NCBI GenBank assembly: GCA_019911865.1
Contig: JAIOJQ010000025.1
Span: forward strand, 1 to 34,515
Origin: Thermoanaerobaculia bacterium
Lineage (GTDB): Bacteria > Acidobacteriota > Thermoanaerobaculia > Multivoradales > JAGPDF01
Reading direction: 5' to 3'
Length of the DNA stretch: 34,515 nucleotides
The position numbers and the translations under genes are program-made. Below the pieces are notes generated by a model. It ran no database searches. It was given only the letters and a program-made list of their open reading frames with translations, and was not told where the DNA came from. Of this stretch, positions 8,654 to 16,865 are shown one piece after another (positions within the stretch are counted from its first letter, which is position 1; each line of letters begins with the position of its first letter).

Positions 8654-9958
8654 TCAGGTCCCCCAGGAGCCCGTCGTCCCACTCCACGCGGAGGTGTCTC
8701 CCGACTCGAATCCGTTCGAGAAAATCGGCGACCTCATCCGCTGCCCGAAGATGCCAGTATACGGCCCGACCGTCTTCTGACTGCTCGACCAGACCACGAC
8801 GAACTCGTGAGGGCCCGTCGCGGCGATTCCCGGCCTTTCCTGATTGCCCGTCGTATGCGTGTTGACGAGCAACTCCGAAGAGATAGGACTTCCGTCGTCC
8901 GCGAAATGCCGCAGAAAGACGTCCCTGGGAGGCCCAACCTGATCTTCGCTCGACCAGGTGATCACGAACTCGCCAGAATCGCTTACCGTTACGTCCGGTG
9001 CATACTGAGTGCCGCTGGTGTAGACATTGACGAGGAACTCCGCTTCCAGCGGAGTTCCTCCCGCGTCGAAGCGCCGCGCCAAGATATCCCTGTTGAAGGG
9101 TGCCGTCTCCTCGTTCTCCCAGACGACGACGAAGGCACCCGTTCCGGACATCGCCACGGCAGGAAACCGCCCCACGGCCGAGGTGTCGGACTGGACCGGG
9201 AACTCGGCGCCGATCGGTGCCCCGGCCGGGTCGAATCGCCGCCCGACGATCTCGAGGTCGTATCCACCTTCCGCGTCGGCCAGCCAGACGACGACGAAGT
9301 TCCCGGCGGCGTCGGCCGCCACCGAGGAATAGAACTGCCGGTTGGTCGTGTAGGAGTTCACGAGAAACTCGCCTCCGAGAGGTAGCCCGTCGCTGCCGAA
9401 TCGCTGACCGAAGACACCCCAGAAAGACCCGTCGTACGCGTGCCAGACCACGACGAATCGACCCTGGCCGTCGCCCGTGATCGACGGCAGGAGCCGAGTA
9501 CTCGTCCAATGCGAGCCGATCTCGAAGTCGTCGCCGCTCGGCAATCCGTCCGCGCCGAAGTGCCGGCCCCTCAGGCTCGACAGCTCCGGTATCGTTCCCG
9601 TGACCCGCTCCCAGACGACCATAAAGCTGCCGTCAGGATGCGCACTGACGACCGGATAGTCCTCATCAAGCTCAGTCGCCGTATTGACCTGGAACTCGAC
9701 TCCCACCGGAGCTCCCGTCGCGTCGAACTGTTGGCCGAAGATGCCGTTTCCCGCCCCATCCTGACCGTAGCCGTCCCAGACCACGACGAATCCGTCCGCC
9801 GTGGCCGCGACCGACGCGCGGTCCTGACGACCCTCCGTGTAGCTGTTGATCTGAAACTCCGGGCCGAGGTGCTGTGCCTCGGCGGACCACGTCCCGGCAC
9901 TCGCCGAGATGGCGAGACCCGCAAGAATCGACCGCCGCATGCCCAGGTGACAGTTCAA
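8654..9958 (-). CDS. Secreted seven-repeat (probable beta-propeller) protein with GFESGD C-terminus, paralogue
   Basis: A 434-residue paralogue of the protein at 1558-2943. A signal peptide (RRSILAGLAISASAGTWSAEAQ) is followed by seven repeats of the pattern E-F-x-V-N-x-Y-T / F-V-V-V-W / G-R-R-F-D; repeats 3 and 5 are the most diverged. The end reads FSNGFESGDTSAWS. Start: TTG at 9958 has GGAGGAAG about eight bases upstream, while the internal ATG at 9940 has none, so TTG is preferred although either gives a workable signal peptide. Export and fold are supported; function is unknown. It is flanked by transposase remnants on both sides, which may be how the paralogue was acquired. Confidence 0.85.
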   Translation of the reverse strand: MNCHLGMRRSILAGLAISASAGTWSAEAQHLGPEFQINSYTEGRQDRASVAATADGFVVVWDGYGQDGAGNGIFGQQFDATGAPVGVEFQVNTATELDEDYPVVSAHPDGSFMVVWERVTGTIPELSSLRGRHFGADGLPSGDDFEIGSHWTSTRLLPSITGDGQGRFVVVWHAYDGSFWGVFGQRFGSDGLPLGGEFLVNSYTTNRQFYSSVAADAAGNFVVVWLADAEGGYDLEIVGRRFDPAGAPIGAEFPVQSDTSAVGRFPAVAMSGTGAFVVVWENEETAPFNRDILARRFDAGGTPLEAEFLVNVYTSGTQYAPDVTVSDSGEFVITWSSEDQVGPPRDVFLRHFADDGSPISSELLVNTHTTGNQERPGIAATGPHEFVVVWSSSQKTVGPYTGIFGQRMRSPIFSNGFESGDTSAWSGTTGSWGT

Positions 9959-10339
9959 GGCGACGCTTCCTCCTTGGCCTCTTCTCTCGTGACTGGTCCG
10001 AGGATCTCACCTCGTCTGTCCGCTGTCCACCGCCATCTTACGGCAGACCAGCTCACGGGTCAGGAATCCCAGCCTTCCGGCTGAGAGCGCGTCCTCCTGG
10101 TCGAGAGGTAGCGCCTGCCGGATGAAGCTCGTTGATCGGCGGCCAGCTCCCTCAACAGGTGTCGGATGGAACTGTGACGGTTCGGACCCTTGGGCCCCAT
10201 CTAATAGGCCCCCGATTTGCCTCCACTCGCCCACGCTGTTCCCGCGATCTGGCTGTCGCCAGAGAGGGACGAGCCCTTCCGAGCCGCGCGAGTTAAGCGC
10301 TGCGCTTTCCGTCTTCTCTGTGCGCAGAGGAGACGGCCA
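9959..10339. other. Intergenic stretch, no gene seen
   Basis: This 381-bp stretch should contain the promoter of the secreted protein ending at 8654. A GGAGGAAG ribosome binding site lies next to 9958. No other feature is recognised, and frames here lack coding character. Confidence 0.4.
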
Positions 10340-10470
10340 CCGCCGCGCCGAGCCCCGGCTCTACCGCTCGCGTCGCCCGGAGCGCACGCTGGTCTACCGG
10401 GCCCTCGCGGGCCAGTTCGAGCGGTTATTCGCGGTCTACGCTGGTCGCTTCGAGGCGCTGGCTCCCCTGC
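10340..10470 (+). pseudogene. IS91-family transposase, N-terminal remnant
   Basis: One frame translates to RAEPRLYRSRRPERTLVYRA followed by LAGQFERLFAVYAGRFE. This resembles the start of IS91-type transposases (x-Y-R-P-R-R-P-E-x-T-V-L-Y-x-x-V-x-x-H-x-E-x-F-L). The similarity stops before the HUH motif and the frame runs on into non-matching sequence antisense to the next gene. It is on the same strand as the C-terminal remnant at 8152-8355 but downstream of it, so the two are probably from different or rearranged copies. Confidence 0.5.
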
Positions 10471-10556
10471 GCTATTTGACGAGTGTCCGTAGGTTCCCGC
10501 CAAGGGAGTTGGAAACCCCGACCGGCGCGTTTCGGGTGACTCAGCCCGGCCGTCTC

Positions 10557-11111
10557 CTACCGAAAGGCCTTCTCCAGAATCTCCTTGATCGTGCGGTCCG
10601 CGACCCGCTCCGGAGAGGTCACGACGTTGTTGGGCCGGCCGAAGCCGGAGCCGGCCATGAGCACCTCCCCGGTCGGTTTGACCAGGCGGATCTCGACTTT
10701 GGTCTCGGAACCCTGACGTCCCCAATAGCCGTCACCTCGCTCGGCGAACGGAACGTCGATCTCCATCAGTGCGTCCAGGTTCAGGGCCTCACCCAGGGCA
10801 GCGCGGTGCTCCTTGCTGAAGCTTGTGGCACCCAGCTTGAAAAGCGCTTCGCGCACGTGGGTGTCGGCCACGATCACAAACTCGAGCTTCAACTCGGACT
10901 TCATGGTTGCCGTGACGCGTCGAAGGACGTCGGGACAGTCGAGCTGCGGCGCGCACTGGTCGGCCACCAGCGCAATTCGGTTGATGCCGGTGGCGAAGTC
11001 CTTCGGAGCCGTGACGGTGGTCTTCGTGGCGGCCAGGAGCGGCGAACCGACCACGAAGAAAGCCGAGGCCAGGATTGCGACTCCGGGGCTCTGTCTGCTC
11101 TTCGAACGCAT
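10557..11111 (-). CDS. Exported CsgG/LpoB-like hypothetical protein
   Basis: A 184-residue protein with a cleavable signal peptide (VAILASAFFVVGSPLLAA) and no lipobox cysteine. The mature part alternates strands and helices: RIALVAD, PDVLRRVTATMKSEL, FVIVAD, VREALFKLG, TKVEIRLVKPTGEVL and a C-terminal helix RVADRTIKEILEKAF. This order resembles the periplasmic CsgG/LpoB-type alpha/beta fold, but no signature proves it. The ATG at 11111 is set by GAGGAGG eight bases upstream. It is monocistronic on the minus strand next to the replication origin. A role as a periplasmic assembly factor would be inference only. Confidence 0.7.
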   Translation of the reverse strand: MRSKSRQSPGVAILASAFFVVGSPLLAATKTTVTAPKDFATGINRIALVADQCAPQLDCPDVLRRVTATMKSELKLEFVIVADTHVREALFKLGATSFSKEHRAALGEALNLDALMEIDVPFAERGDGYWGRQGSETKVEIRLVKPTGEVLMAGSGFGRPNNVVTSPERVADRTIKEILEKAFR

Positions 11112-11486
11112 CCCCACATCCTCCTCGAGCCTTTGCCGGGAGCTCGCCGGCCCGGGCTCGCCTCTGTGCCAAAAGAAAGCAGCCAAAAACTAGCATGTCT
11201 CGCAGGGCAGGCCGTGATCGTGATCGCCGAGTGACGTGAAGCTGCGAGGGACCAGGGCCGACGATCCGCGACCAGAGGTCTTGGCCAGGGCTGGGTGCCG
11301 CTGGGGATCTGGTATCCGTCTTCCTCAAGCTCGTCGTCGAACCTGTGGGAGCTGCGGGAGGGCGCGAAGCGGCTTTCCGCAGGTTCCACAGGCGTTTCTG
11401 CTACAGAGCTAGCTTCTCTCCTACTGGACTACTGAAGACTAGCTGGCCGGTAACTGTTGGCTGCGGGAGGGTTACGCGCGAAAAGG
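11112..11486. other. Non-coding flank of the iteron array
   Basis: This 375-bp stretch lies between the exported-protein gene and the first iteron. It includes a slightly AT-richer segment (about 11395-11450) and a weak DnaA-box-like GGTTCCACA near 11384-11392 (two mismatches to TTATNCACA). No gene was seen. Confidence 0.4.
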
Positions 11487-12113
11487 GGTACCGATTCCCG
11501 GGCAGATGGGTACCGATTCCCGGGTCCAGGGGTACCGATCCCCGGAGCAGAGGGCTACCGATTCCCGGCTCAAGGGGGACTAAAACCCGTTGAAAACTCC
11601 TCCAAAGAGGGGTGATCTTCCACAGGCAAGGGGGACCCTACAGGTGGGGGCAAGGGAAATCGCTGCCACAACCCCTAGGGATTCCATCGCGTCCCGAGGC
11701 TGGGGGGTACCAATTCCCGGAGAGGTGTTCGGGAGCCGTCGGAGCCCCTCGAGGGTTTCCGGTTTCCCCGGGGGTGGGTACCGATTCCCGGGAGGGGGGT
11801 ACCGACCGAGGCCGAGGGGGGTACCGATCTCCGGAGAGGCCGCTGGGTCTCGAAGCGCCTCCTCCGCCCGTGCGGGACCGCCGAGGGGGGGTACCAATTC
11901 CCGGACGCTGGGGGGACACCAATTCCCGGAGAAAGCGCCGAATGGCAGGCCGGAAGCGGGCTGGGCGCTGGACACCTCGGGGGGTACCGATTCCCGGAGC
12001 CGCGGGGTATCAATTCCCGGACCCGAGGGGGGTACCAATTCCCGGAGCGCAGTTTCGGATGAACGGCCGGACTTCGGCTCGACGGTTCTCCCCCAGGGGG
12101 TACCGATTCCCGG
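11487..12113 (+). repeat. Iteron array, probable replication origin
   Basis: Fourteen direct copies of a 15-bp unit, consensus GGTACCGATTCCCGG with frequent G-to-A at position 8, start at 11487, 11509, 11531, 11554, 11706, 11777, 11798 (degenerate), 11820, 11890, 11915, 11983, 12006, 12031 and 12099. Adjacent copies are often 21-25 bp apart, about two helical turns, placing them on one face. The gap between the first four and the rest (11569-11705) is locally AT-richer and holds a one-mismatch DnaA box (TCTTCCACA, 11616-11624). The array lies just beyond the 3' end of the initiator gene. Same-orientation repeats beside a Rep gene are the hallmark of iteron-controlled plasmid origins. Confidence 0.92.
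11616..11624 (+). promoter_or_regulatory. Candidate DnaA box
   Basis: TCTTCCACA differs from TTATNCACA-type boxes at one position. It lies in the AT-richer gap between iteron clusters, where DnaA loading and melting are expected in iteron plasmids. A short motif like this can occur by chance. Confidence 0.35.
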
Positions 12114-12176
12114 GGAGCGCGGCCGCGAGCGTCGCAGGCTGCGACGGCACACCACCGGAGCCCGCGAGGAGCGTTT

Positions 12177-13166
12177 CTACTTCAATCGGCGGGGAGGAAC
12201 GTGCGTCGGGCCCGGAATCAACACGATGCCCCCGGGCACGACATCGACCTCGAGCTCGGGCCAGACCGCGCGGATGTTGGCCAACTGGCGCTGGAGATGG
12301 CGCTTGAAGGCCTTCCTCCCGGAGGGGCCCGGGGCGTACTGCGACCCGAAGCGCTGCATGAGCTCGTTGTAGGTAAACGGACACGGCGAGTCGAGCCGGA
12401 AGCGCTTGAAGTTCAGGAGCAGGTAGAGGTCGATCGCCAGCGCCGAGCCGCTCAGGTTCTTCAGGGCGTCGAACTGGAACGGGACAACGGGTTGATCCGT
12501 CAGCTCGCGGAAGAACGTGGCATCGACGTGGACGACCGGCGACCAGGCAAGCTGATCGGGGTTGGTCGTCCGTGGAAGCTCTGCCGCGGACAGGATCTGA
12601 AACCGACGCACGCGGATGCTGCGCTCCGGGTCCGTGCGGCTCTCGCCCGCTACGGGCTGTTCGAGGGCGAACGTCGTGTAGAAGCAGCGCAGGACGTGGT
12701 TGCGCAACAGCTTGAGGCTCTTTGCGCCGTCGTCGATGCCGAGCTCGGCGGCGGCCGCGGTCCAGGTGCGGCCAAGAAAGACGGTCGACTCTTTCGTCTG
12801 CACGACGCGAGTCATCAGGTAAGTGAGGAAAAGCCGCGACACGGCGCCGTAAGGGAGGCCCACAGAGGGGTTGCCGAGCAGCTCGAGGGCGAGGCCCGAG
12901 TGCGGGTCCTGGCGCCGAAACTGGAAAACAGTCTTGCCCGGATCCGAGTGCGGCAGAGTGCACTGAATCAGCGACCGGCTCGTGAAGCCGAGCTGGGACT
13001 CCATGGAGGATTCCGATTGCTCGAGCCGGACACGGGCGTCGATCAGCTTCGCGAGCTTCCTGTCGCCGACGTTACGCGCTGCGCGAGCCTCGAGCTCGAG
13101 CGCGAGAGGGTCCCGCGGTCCGAAGAGGGGGATCAGCTCGCCCTGTGTCTCTGGTCGCTTCGCCAT
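12177..13166 (-). CDS. repA: Plasmid replication initiator (RepA_C family)
   Basis: A 329-residue protein resembling plasmid RepA proteins of the RepA_C (PF04796) type. Family-like blocks in order are GLPYGAVSRLFLTYLMTRVV with TKESTVFLG, AAELGIDDGAKSLKLLRNHV, WSPVVHVDATFFRELTDQPV, DALKNLSGSALAIDLYLLLN, and near the end FGSQYAPGPSGRKAFKRHL, with IRAVWPELEVDVVPGG after it. The protein is expected to bind the adjacent iterons and open the origin. ATG 13166 has GGAAGGGG five bases upstream. The gene reads toward the iteron array, ending 64 bp from the nearest copy. A partial iteron lies in its promoter region, suggesting autoregulation. The initiator call rests on family blocks plus the iterons. 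Confidence 0.9.
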   Translation of the reverse strand: MAKRPETQGELIPLFGPRDPLALELEARAARNVGDRKLAKLIDARVRLEQSESSMESQLGFTSRSLIQCTLPHSDPGKTVFQFRRQDPHSGLALELLGNPSVGLPYGAVSRLFLTYLMTRVVQTKESTVFLGRTWTAAAAELGIDDGAKSLKLLRNHVLRCFYTTFALEQPVAGESRTDPERSIRVRRFQILSAAELPRTTNPDQLAWSPVVHVDATFFRELTDQPVVPFQFDALKNLSGSALAIDLYLLLNFKRFRLDSPCPFTYNELMQRFGSQYAPGPSGRKAFKRHLQRQLANIRAVWPELEVDVVPGGIVLIPGPTHVPPRRLK

Positions 13167-13275
13167 GGCTACCCCTTCCGACTTGGTCGGGCCTGCGGCG
13201 GCTCGGTTGACCAGGGGGGGTGGCTCGGCTACACTTCTGCCGTCGACCACCCCCAACCGGGTCGGCACCCCAACC

Positions 13276-13290
13276 GTCGGTACCCCCCGA
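13276..13290 (-). promoter_or_regulatory. Partial iteron in the rep promoter region
   Basis: On the minus strand TCGGGGGGTACCGAC contains the left half of the iteron (GGGGTACCGA), about 110 bp upstream of the rep ATG. Next to it the plus strand has a tandem near-repeat CCCCAACCG-GGTCGGCA / CCCCAACCG-TCGGTA (about 13252-13283). Iteron plasmids commonly carry iteron-like operators in the rep promoter through which Rep represses itself; this is a candidate of that kind. Confidence 0.5.
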
Positions 13291-13545
13291 CGATCCCTCG
13301 CCAGCGGCTGCAACCGCTGGCGATTCTGTTTTTCGGCGGCCCTCCCCCACTCTGGGCCGGACCGCCGGTGTCTCCCGAATTCGATGGGATGACTCATCTA
13401 TTGTAAGCCCGCCGGGAGAAAAGGGCGAGCGAGCCGCAGCGGGAAACAGCTGGGCGCCAGGCAGGGCGGGGGCCTTGGTGACTACGGCGATTCGCCGTTG
13501 TTCACTGCGCAGTAAAGATACACTCGAAAGCGAATATAGGGTAGA

Positions 13546-14676
13546 ATGCCCACGTTTGCTGTTCCCTGGGAACGGCGCAAGCACCCCATGCGCGAGTCCA
13601 TCCTGACCGAGCACCAGCTGATCGCCCGCTTCCTGGAGGCCCTGCGCGAGCTGCCTGATGTGACGGCGGACCTGAGCCACCAGGAGCCATCGAAACCGGG
13701 AGGCAGCTGGCGACATCAAGCCCGGGTGGAGCTGCGTGTCGCCGGCAAGTCCTTCGTCCTGCTGGTCGATGCGAAGAAGTCCGTCTTTCCCCGAGACGCC
13801 CGGGAAGCGATCGGGGGACGATCTCGAGGGTCGGAAGGCGCGGGCTTGGCGGACGCTTCCGTGCCCCTGCTCGTCGCCGAGGCGATTTCCTCCGGCGCGA
13901 AGGACCTGCTCCGAAGTGAGCAGATCGGCTATTACGACAGTGGCGGCAGCTTGTACCTGCCGGCGCCTGGCGCCTACATCTACATCGACAAACCGGCGCC
14001 GAAGAGCCTTGTGAAATCGGTGCGCGGGTTGTTTACTCCACGGCGCGCCCAGGTGCTTCATGTGCTGCTCATCCAGCATCAGGGCTGGTTCGGCGTCAAG
14101 GAGCTGGCTGCGCAGGCGATGGTGTCGCCCGCCACGGCTTCCCAAGTGATGTCGGCGCTTGAGAAGTTCGACTGGATGGAGGTACGTGGGCAGGGCCCCA
14201 GCAAGCAGCGCCACCTTCGTGAGCCGGCGGCCTTGCTGGACGCCTGGGCCAAGCAGGTCATGGCCCTTGGGCCGCCGACCCTTCGCCGGTACTACGTGCC
14301 GGGCACGGAACCCGAGGTGCTGGCGGCTCGGTTCGGCAAAGTGTTCGACAGGAATGACGTCGAATACGCGATCACCCACGAGGCAGCGGCGCAGCACTAT
14401 GCGCCGTTTCTTTCCAGCATCTCCCAAGTGCGCGTCCGTGTCCGGGCCGGCGCCGACGTCGATGCTGCGATCCGAGACTTGGACGCGCGGGTGGCCAGTG
14501 AAGGCGCCAACCTGGCGGTCCTCGAGGTTGCGTCACCGGGTGAGCTGCTGCTGCGCGAGCGGGTCGACAACTTGTGGATGGCAAGCCCCATCCAGATCTA
14601 TCTCGACCTGCTTCGCGGCGAGGGCCGGTCGAAGGAAATGGCCGAACACTTCCGTAAAGAAAGGATCCGCTTCTGA
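13546..14676 (+). CDS. AbiEi-like type IV antitoxin / HTH regulator
   Basis: A 376-residue protein. The N-terminal region (about 50-150) carries a restriction-fold-like core with LLVDAKKSVFPRDAREAI and the SEQIGYYDSGGSLYLPAPGA segment usual in this family. A winged helix (about 163-215, KELAAQAMVSPATASQVMSA) follows, then a C-terminal domain with PSKQRHLREPAALLDAWA and DNLWMASPIQIYLDLL. This layout matches AbiEi-family antitoxins, which neutralise and repress nucleotidyltransferase toxins. The next gene encodes a nucleotidyltransferase and overlaps by four bases. The ATG at 13546 has a weak AGGG; ATG 13588 is an alternative. It sits between rep and par, as an addiction module would. Confidence 0.78.
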   Translation: MPTFAVPWERRKHPMRESILTEHQLIARFLEALRELPDVTADLSHQEPSKPGGSWRHQARVELRVAGKSFVLLVDAKKSVFPRDAREAIGGRSRGSEGAGLADASVPLLVAEAISSGAKDLLRSEQIGYYDSGGSLYLPAPGAYIYIDKPAPKSLVKSVRGLFTPRRAQVLHVLLIQHQGWFGVKELAAQAMVSPATASQVMSALEKFDWMEVRGQGPSKQRHLREPAALLDAWAKQVMALGPPTLRRYYVPGTEPEVLAARFGKVFDRNDVEYAITHEAAAQHYAPFLSSISQVRVRVRAGADVDAAIRDLDARVASEGANLAVLEVASPGELLLRERVDNLWMASPIQIYLDLLRGEGRSKEMAEHFRKERIRF

Positions 14677-15572
14677 GCCCGAAGCCCGCAACGCTCGCCG
14701 GCTACGGCGGCCAGTATGCGGCTGACCCTGAGCGCGTCCTCGTAACCCTCTTGCGCGGACTCGGACCGTGGAAGGACTCGATCTACCTGGTCGGAGAGCT
14801 CGTCCCGCGGTATCTCGTCGCCGCGCGGCCCCCGGCGGTGCCCGCCCACGCGGGCACGATGGACGTGGACGTAGTGATCGACTTGAAGCTTCTGGCCGAG
14901 ACGGAGGCCTACCGCTCGTTGGAGCACAACTTCAAGAAGCTGGGCTTCGAGCGCGCCGAAAACGAGAACCAACAGAAGCTCTCTTGGCGCTGGCAGGTCC
15001 GTACGGAGAGCGGAGCGTTGATGGTGTTGGAGCTGCTTGCGGACGCTCCAGAGGTCGCCGGCGGGAGAGTTCAACCACTCCCGATGGGAGGCGCGATCTC
15101 AGCTCTGAACATCCCGCACGCGGCCATCGTCTTCGACATGCACCAGATTGCAGAAGTCCGGGCGGAGCTGCTCGGCGAGAATGGCCTCGCCACCGAACGG
15201 ATCAAGCACGCCGATCTCGTGAGTTTCTCCTGCCTCAAGGCCTTCGCGTTCGACCAGCGTTTCGAACGCAAGGATGCGCACGATCTGATCTACGCACTGG
15301 AGTACGCGCCCGGCGGCATGGACGCCGCGGCAGCTGCCTTTCGCGCTGGACGCGGTGGTCGACACGGCGCCGTTGTCGAGGAGGCTCTGGCAATCTTGCG
15401 CAGGCGCTTCGCAGATGACGCGCAGACCGAGGGTTTCCGCAAGGACGGCCCTGTTGCGGTTGCGAAGTTCGAGCTTGGCGAGAGTGACGACCCAGTGCTG
15501 CGCGAGGCGCGAGCGCTGCGCCAACGGCGGGCTAGCGATGTGATCGACCAGCTGCTGGCTCGCCTTGGGTAG
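14673..15572 (+). CDS. AbiEii-like nucleotidyltransferase toxin
   Basis: A protein of about 299 residues. The coding frame extends upstream of the first TTG (14751) through conserved-looking YGGQYAADPERVLVTLLRGL, so the likely start is CTG at 14673, which overlaps the antitoxin stop (CTGA) and has AAAGGA seven bases upstream. The nucleotidyltransferase core is LVGELVPRYLV (about 39-49) and MDVDVVIDL (about 62-70), giving the D-x-D pair; the usual G-G/S is G-E here. A helical C-terminal domain follows (KAFAFDQRFERKDAHDLIYA). AbiEii toxins transfer nucleotides to RNA targets and arrest growth. The family call is good; toxicity is inferred from the pairing. The gene converges with the par operon, with six bases between stops. 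Confidence 0.76.
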   Translation: MSPKPATLAGYGGQYAADPERVLVTLLRGLGPWKDSIYLVGELVPRYLVAARPPAVPAHAGTMDVDVVIDLKLLAETEAYRSLEHNFKKLGFERAENENQQKLSWRWQVRTESGALMVLELLADAPEVAGGRVQPLPMGGAISALNIPHAAIVFDMHQIAEVRAELLGENGLATERIKHADLVSFSCLKAFAFDQRFERKDAHDLIYALEYAPGGMDAAAAAFRAGRGGRHGAVVEEALAILRRRFADDAQTEGFRKDGPVAVAKFELGESDDPVLREARALRQRRASDVIDQLLARLG

Positions 15573-15578
15573 GCAACT

Positions 15579-16070
15579 CTAGCGGCGACGTGTCGAGCTG
15601 AGTTCCTCTGCGCGCATCGACTGCCGGCGCGGAACCTCGACGCCACGGTCGCGGTAACGCTTCTCCATCTCGTCGAGCACTTCCACGGTCCCGATCGTAA
15701 TGATCCGGGACATCGGAATTTCTGAGAACGCGGAGTAGTCACGCAGCCTTTCGAGCACATCCGAGCGGATCCGAATCGTTGTCGTCACGACATTGCTCGA
15801 ATCGACCGGCGCGGCCGCGGATTGAGGGCGCGTGCTCGGCTCGACGATCCCAGCCGGCGCGGGCGTCGCCGGCGGAGCCGGCCTTTCGCGGGGAGCGACC
15901 GGCTGCGTGGCTTTGATGGGCACGGGCGGCGCTGCCACGGGCTCCGAGACAGGTGTGACCGTAGCCTTCTCCGGTCGCGGCGCGGGCGCTGGGGCCGGCG
16001 GCGCCGGCGTTCCGAGCATCTCGTCCAGGAGACTGCCGATTGCAGAGGTGGACTTTGCTTTCGAGCTCAT
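15579..16070 (-). CDS. Ribbon-helix-helix centromere-binding (ParG/ParB-type) protein
   Basis: A 163-residue protein with a long Pro/Ala-rich flexible N-terminus (about 20-85) and a compact C-terminal ribbon-helix-helix: strand VTTTIRIR, helix DVLERLRDYSAFSE, turn IPMS, helix RIITIGTVEVLDEMEKRY. Small RHH proteins beside ParA bind the centromere and stimulate the ATPase through a flexible arm. The ATG overlaps the parA stop (ATGA, 16067-16070), so the two are translationally coupled, parA first. The order and size fit type Ib-like partition systems, although the disordered arm is unusually long. Confidence 0.82.
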   Translation of the reverse strand: MSSKAKSTSAIGSLLDEMLGTPAPPAPAPAPRPEKATVTPVSEPVAAPPVPIKATQPVAPRERPAPPATPAPAGIVEPSTRPQSAAAPVDSSNVVTTTIRIRSDVLERLRDYSAFSEIPMSRIITIGTVEVLDEMEKRYRDRGVEVPRRQSMRAEELSSTRRR

Positions 16071-16843
16071 CGGGGCATCCTCGCCAGCAGCTCGTTGGTG
16101 GCGCTTCGGTAGTCGGCCGCGGAGCGACAGTCCGGAGCGTGAAGGGTTACGGGAAGGTGGTGGCCGAAGGCTTCCTTCATCCGGATGTCTTCCCGGACGG
16201 TGGCCGAAAACAGCAGGCCGGGCAGTGCCGTTTCGATTCCGGCGGTCAGATCGCGCGTCAGCCGCGTCTGGGGCTGCGTGCGACAGACCAGAATTCCGAG
16301 CGGCCGGAGGAAGGGGTTGTTCTTGATCAGACGCGGAAGGATTTCGCGCACCAGGTTGGCCGCTCCGTCGAGAGCCATGGTCGAGGCCTCGACCGGAATC
16401 ACGACGTCCGTGGCGGCGAGCAGCGCCGAGAGCGTCAAGAAGCCCAGCTGCGGCGGCAAATCGAGGACGAGGAAGTCGTAGCCCTCGCGTAGCGCCGGAT
16501 CGGCCAGCGCTTCGGCGAGGACCATCTGCGGGATCGGATTGCCGGACTTGGCGATTTCCTGCTCGGCGCGATCGAGTCGTGCTCCCCCGGCGATCAGGTT
16601 CAGGCGCTCGAAGGCCGTGGGGCGGGCGAGCTGGGCGAGCTTGCCGCCTCCAGCCAGCGCCTGGAGAAACTCCTCTCCCCCACTGTCCTCTCGCAGCCAG
16701 CGGCTGATCGAGCCTTGCGGATCGAGGTCGAGGAGCAGGACCTTATGGCCCTGCTCGGCCAGGATGGCGCCCAGGTGCAGCGCCGTCGTGGTCTTGCACG
16801 AGCCGCCCTTGAGGTTGGTCACCGCGAGAATGGGGCAGAACAT
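16067..16843 (-). CDS. parA: ParA-family partition ATPase
   Basis: A 258-residue ParA/MinD ATPase with deviant Walker A KGGSCKTTT (12-20), Walker A' DLDPQGS (39-45) and Walker B FLVLDLPP near 120, without the N-terminal HTH of long ParA proteins, i.e. the short (type Ib) class. It drives plasmid segregation by patterning on the nucleoid. ATG 16843 is preferred over an in-frame TTG at 16858. No ribosome binding site is present; a TATTAT hexamer lies about 9 bases upstream of the ATG, so the message could be leaderless or nearly so. Next downstream is the RHH adaptor, overlapping by four bases; upstream lie an inverted repeat and the palindromic sites. Confidence 0.9.
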   Translation of the reverse strand: MFCPILAVTNLKGGSCKTTTALHLGAILAEQGHKVLLLDLDPQGSISRWLREDSGGEEFLQALAGGGKLAQLARPTAFERLNLIAGGARLDRAEQEIAKSGNPIPQMVLAEALADPALREGYDFLVLDLPPQLGFLTLSALLAATDVVIPVEASTMALDGAANLVREILPRLIKNNPFLRPLGILVCRTQPQTRLTRDLTAGIETALPGLLFSATVREDIRMKEAFGHHLPVTLHAPDCRSAADYRSATNELLARMPR

Positions 16844-16865
16844 AGCCGAATAATACAAGCACTAA

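Noticed and set aside
8366-9385. Plus-strand 339-residue open frame
   Set aside because: Antisense to the seven-repeat secreted protein; composition is arginine/proline-rich with no domain.
10122-11234. Long plus-strand open frame as a gene
   Set aside because: It runs antisense through the signal-peptide protein at 10557-11111, whose minus-strand reading has a strong ribosome site and export signal; only a short transposase-like piece of the plus frame is meaningful.
11487-12113. Possible CRISPR array
   Set aside because: Units are 15 bp, all in one orientation, with irregular gaps of 6-137 bp and no uniform spacers; with the adjacent Rep gene these are iterons.
13072-14427. Minus-strand 451-residue open frame
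   Set aside because: Antisense to the AbiEi-like gene; no start signal and no recognisable domain.
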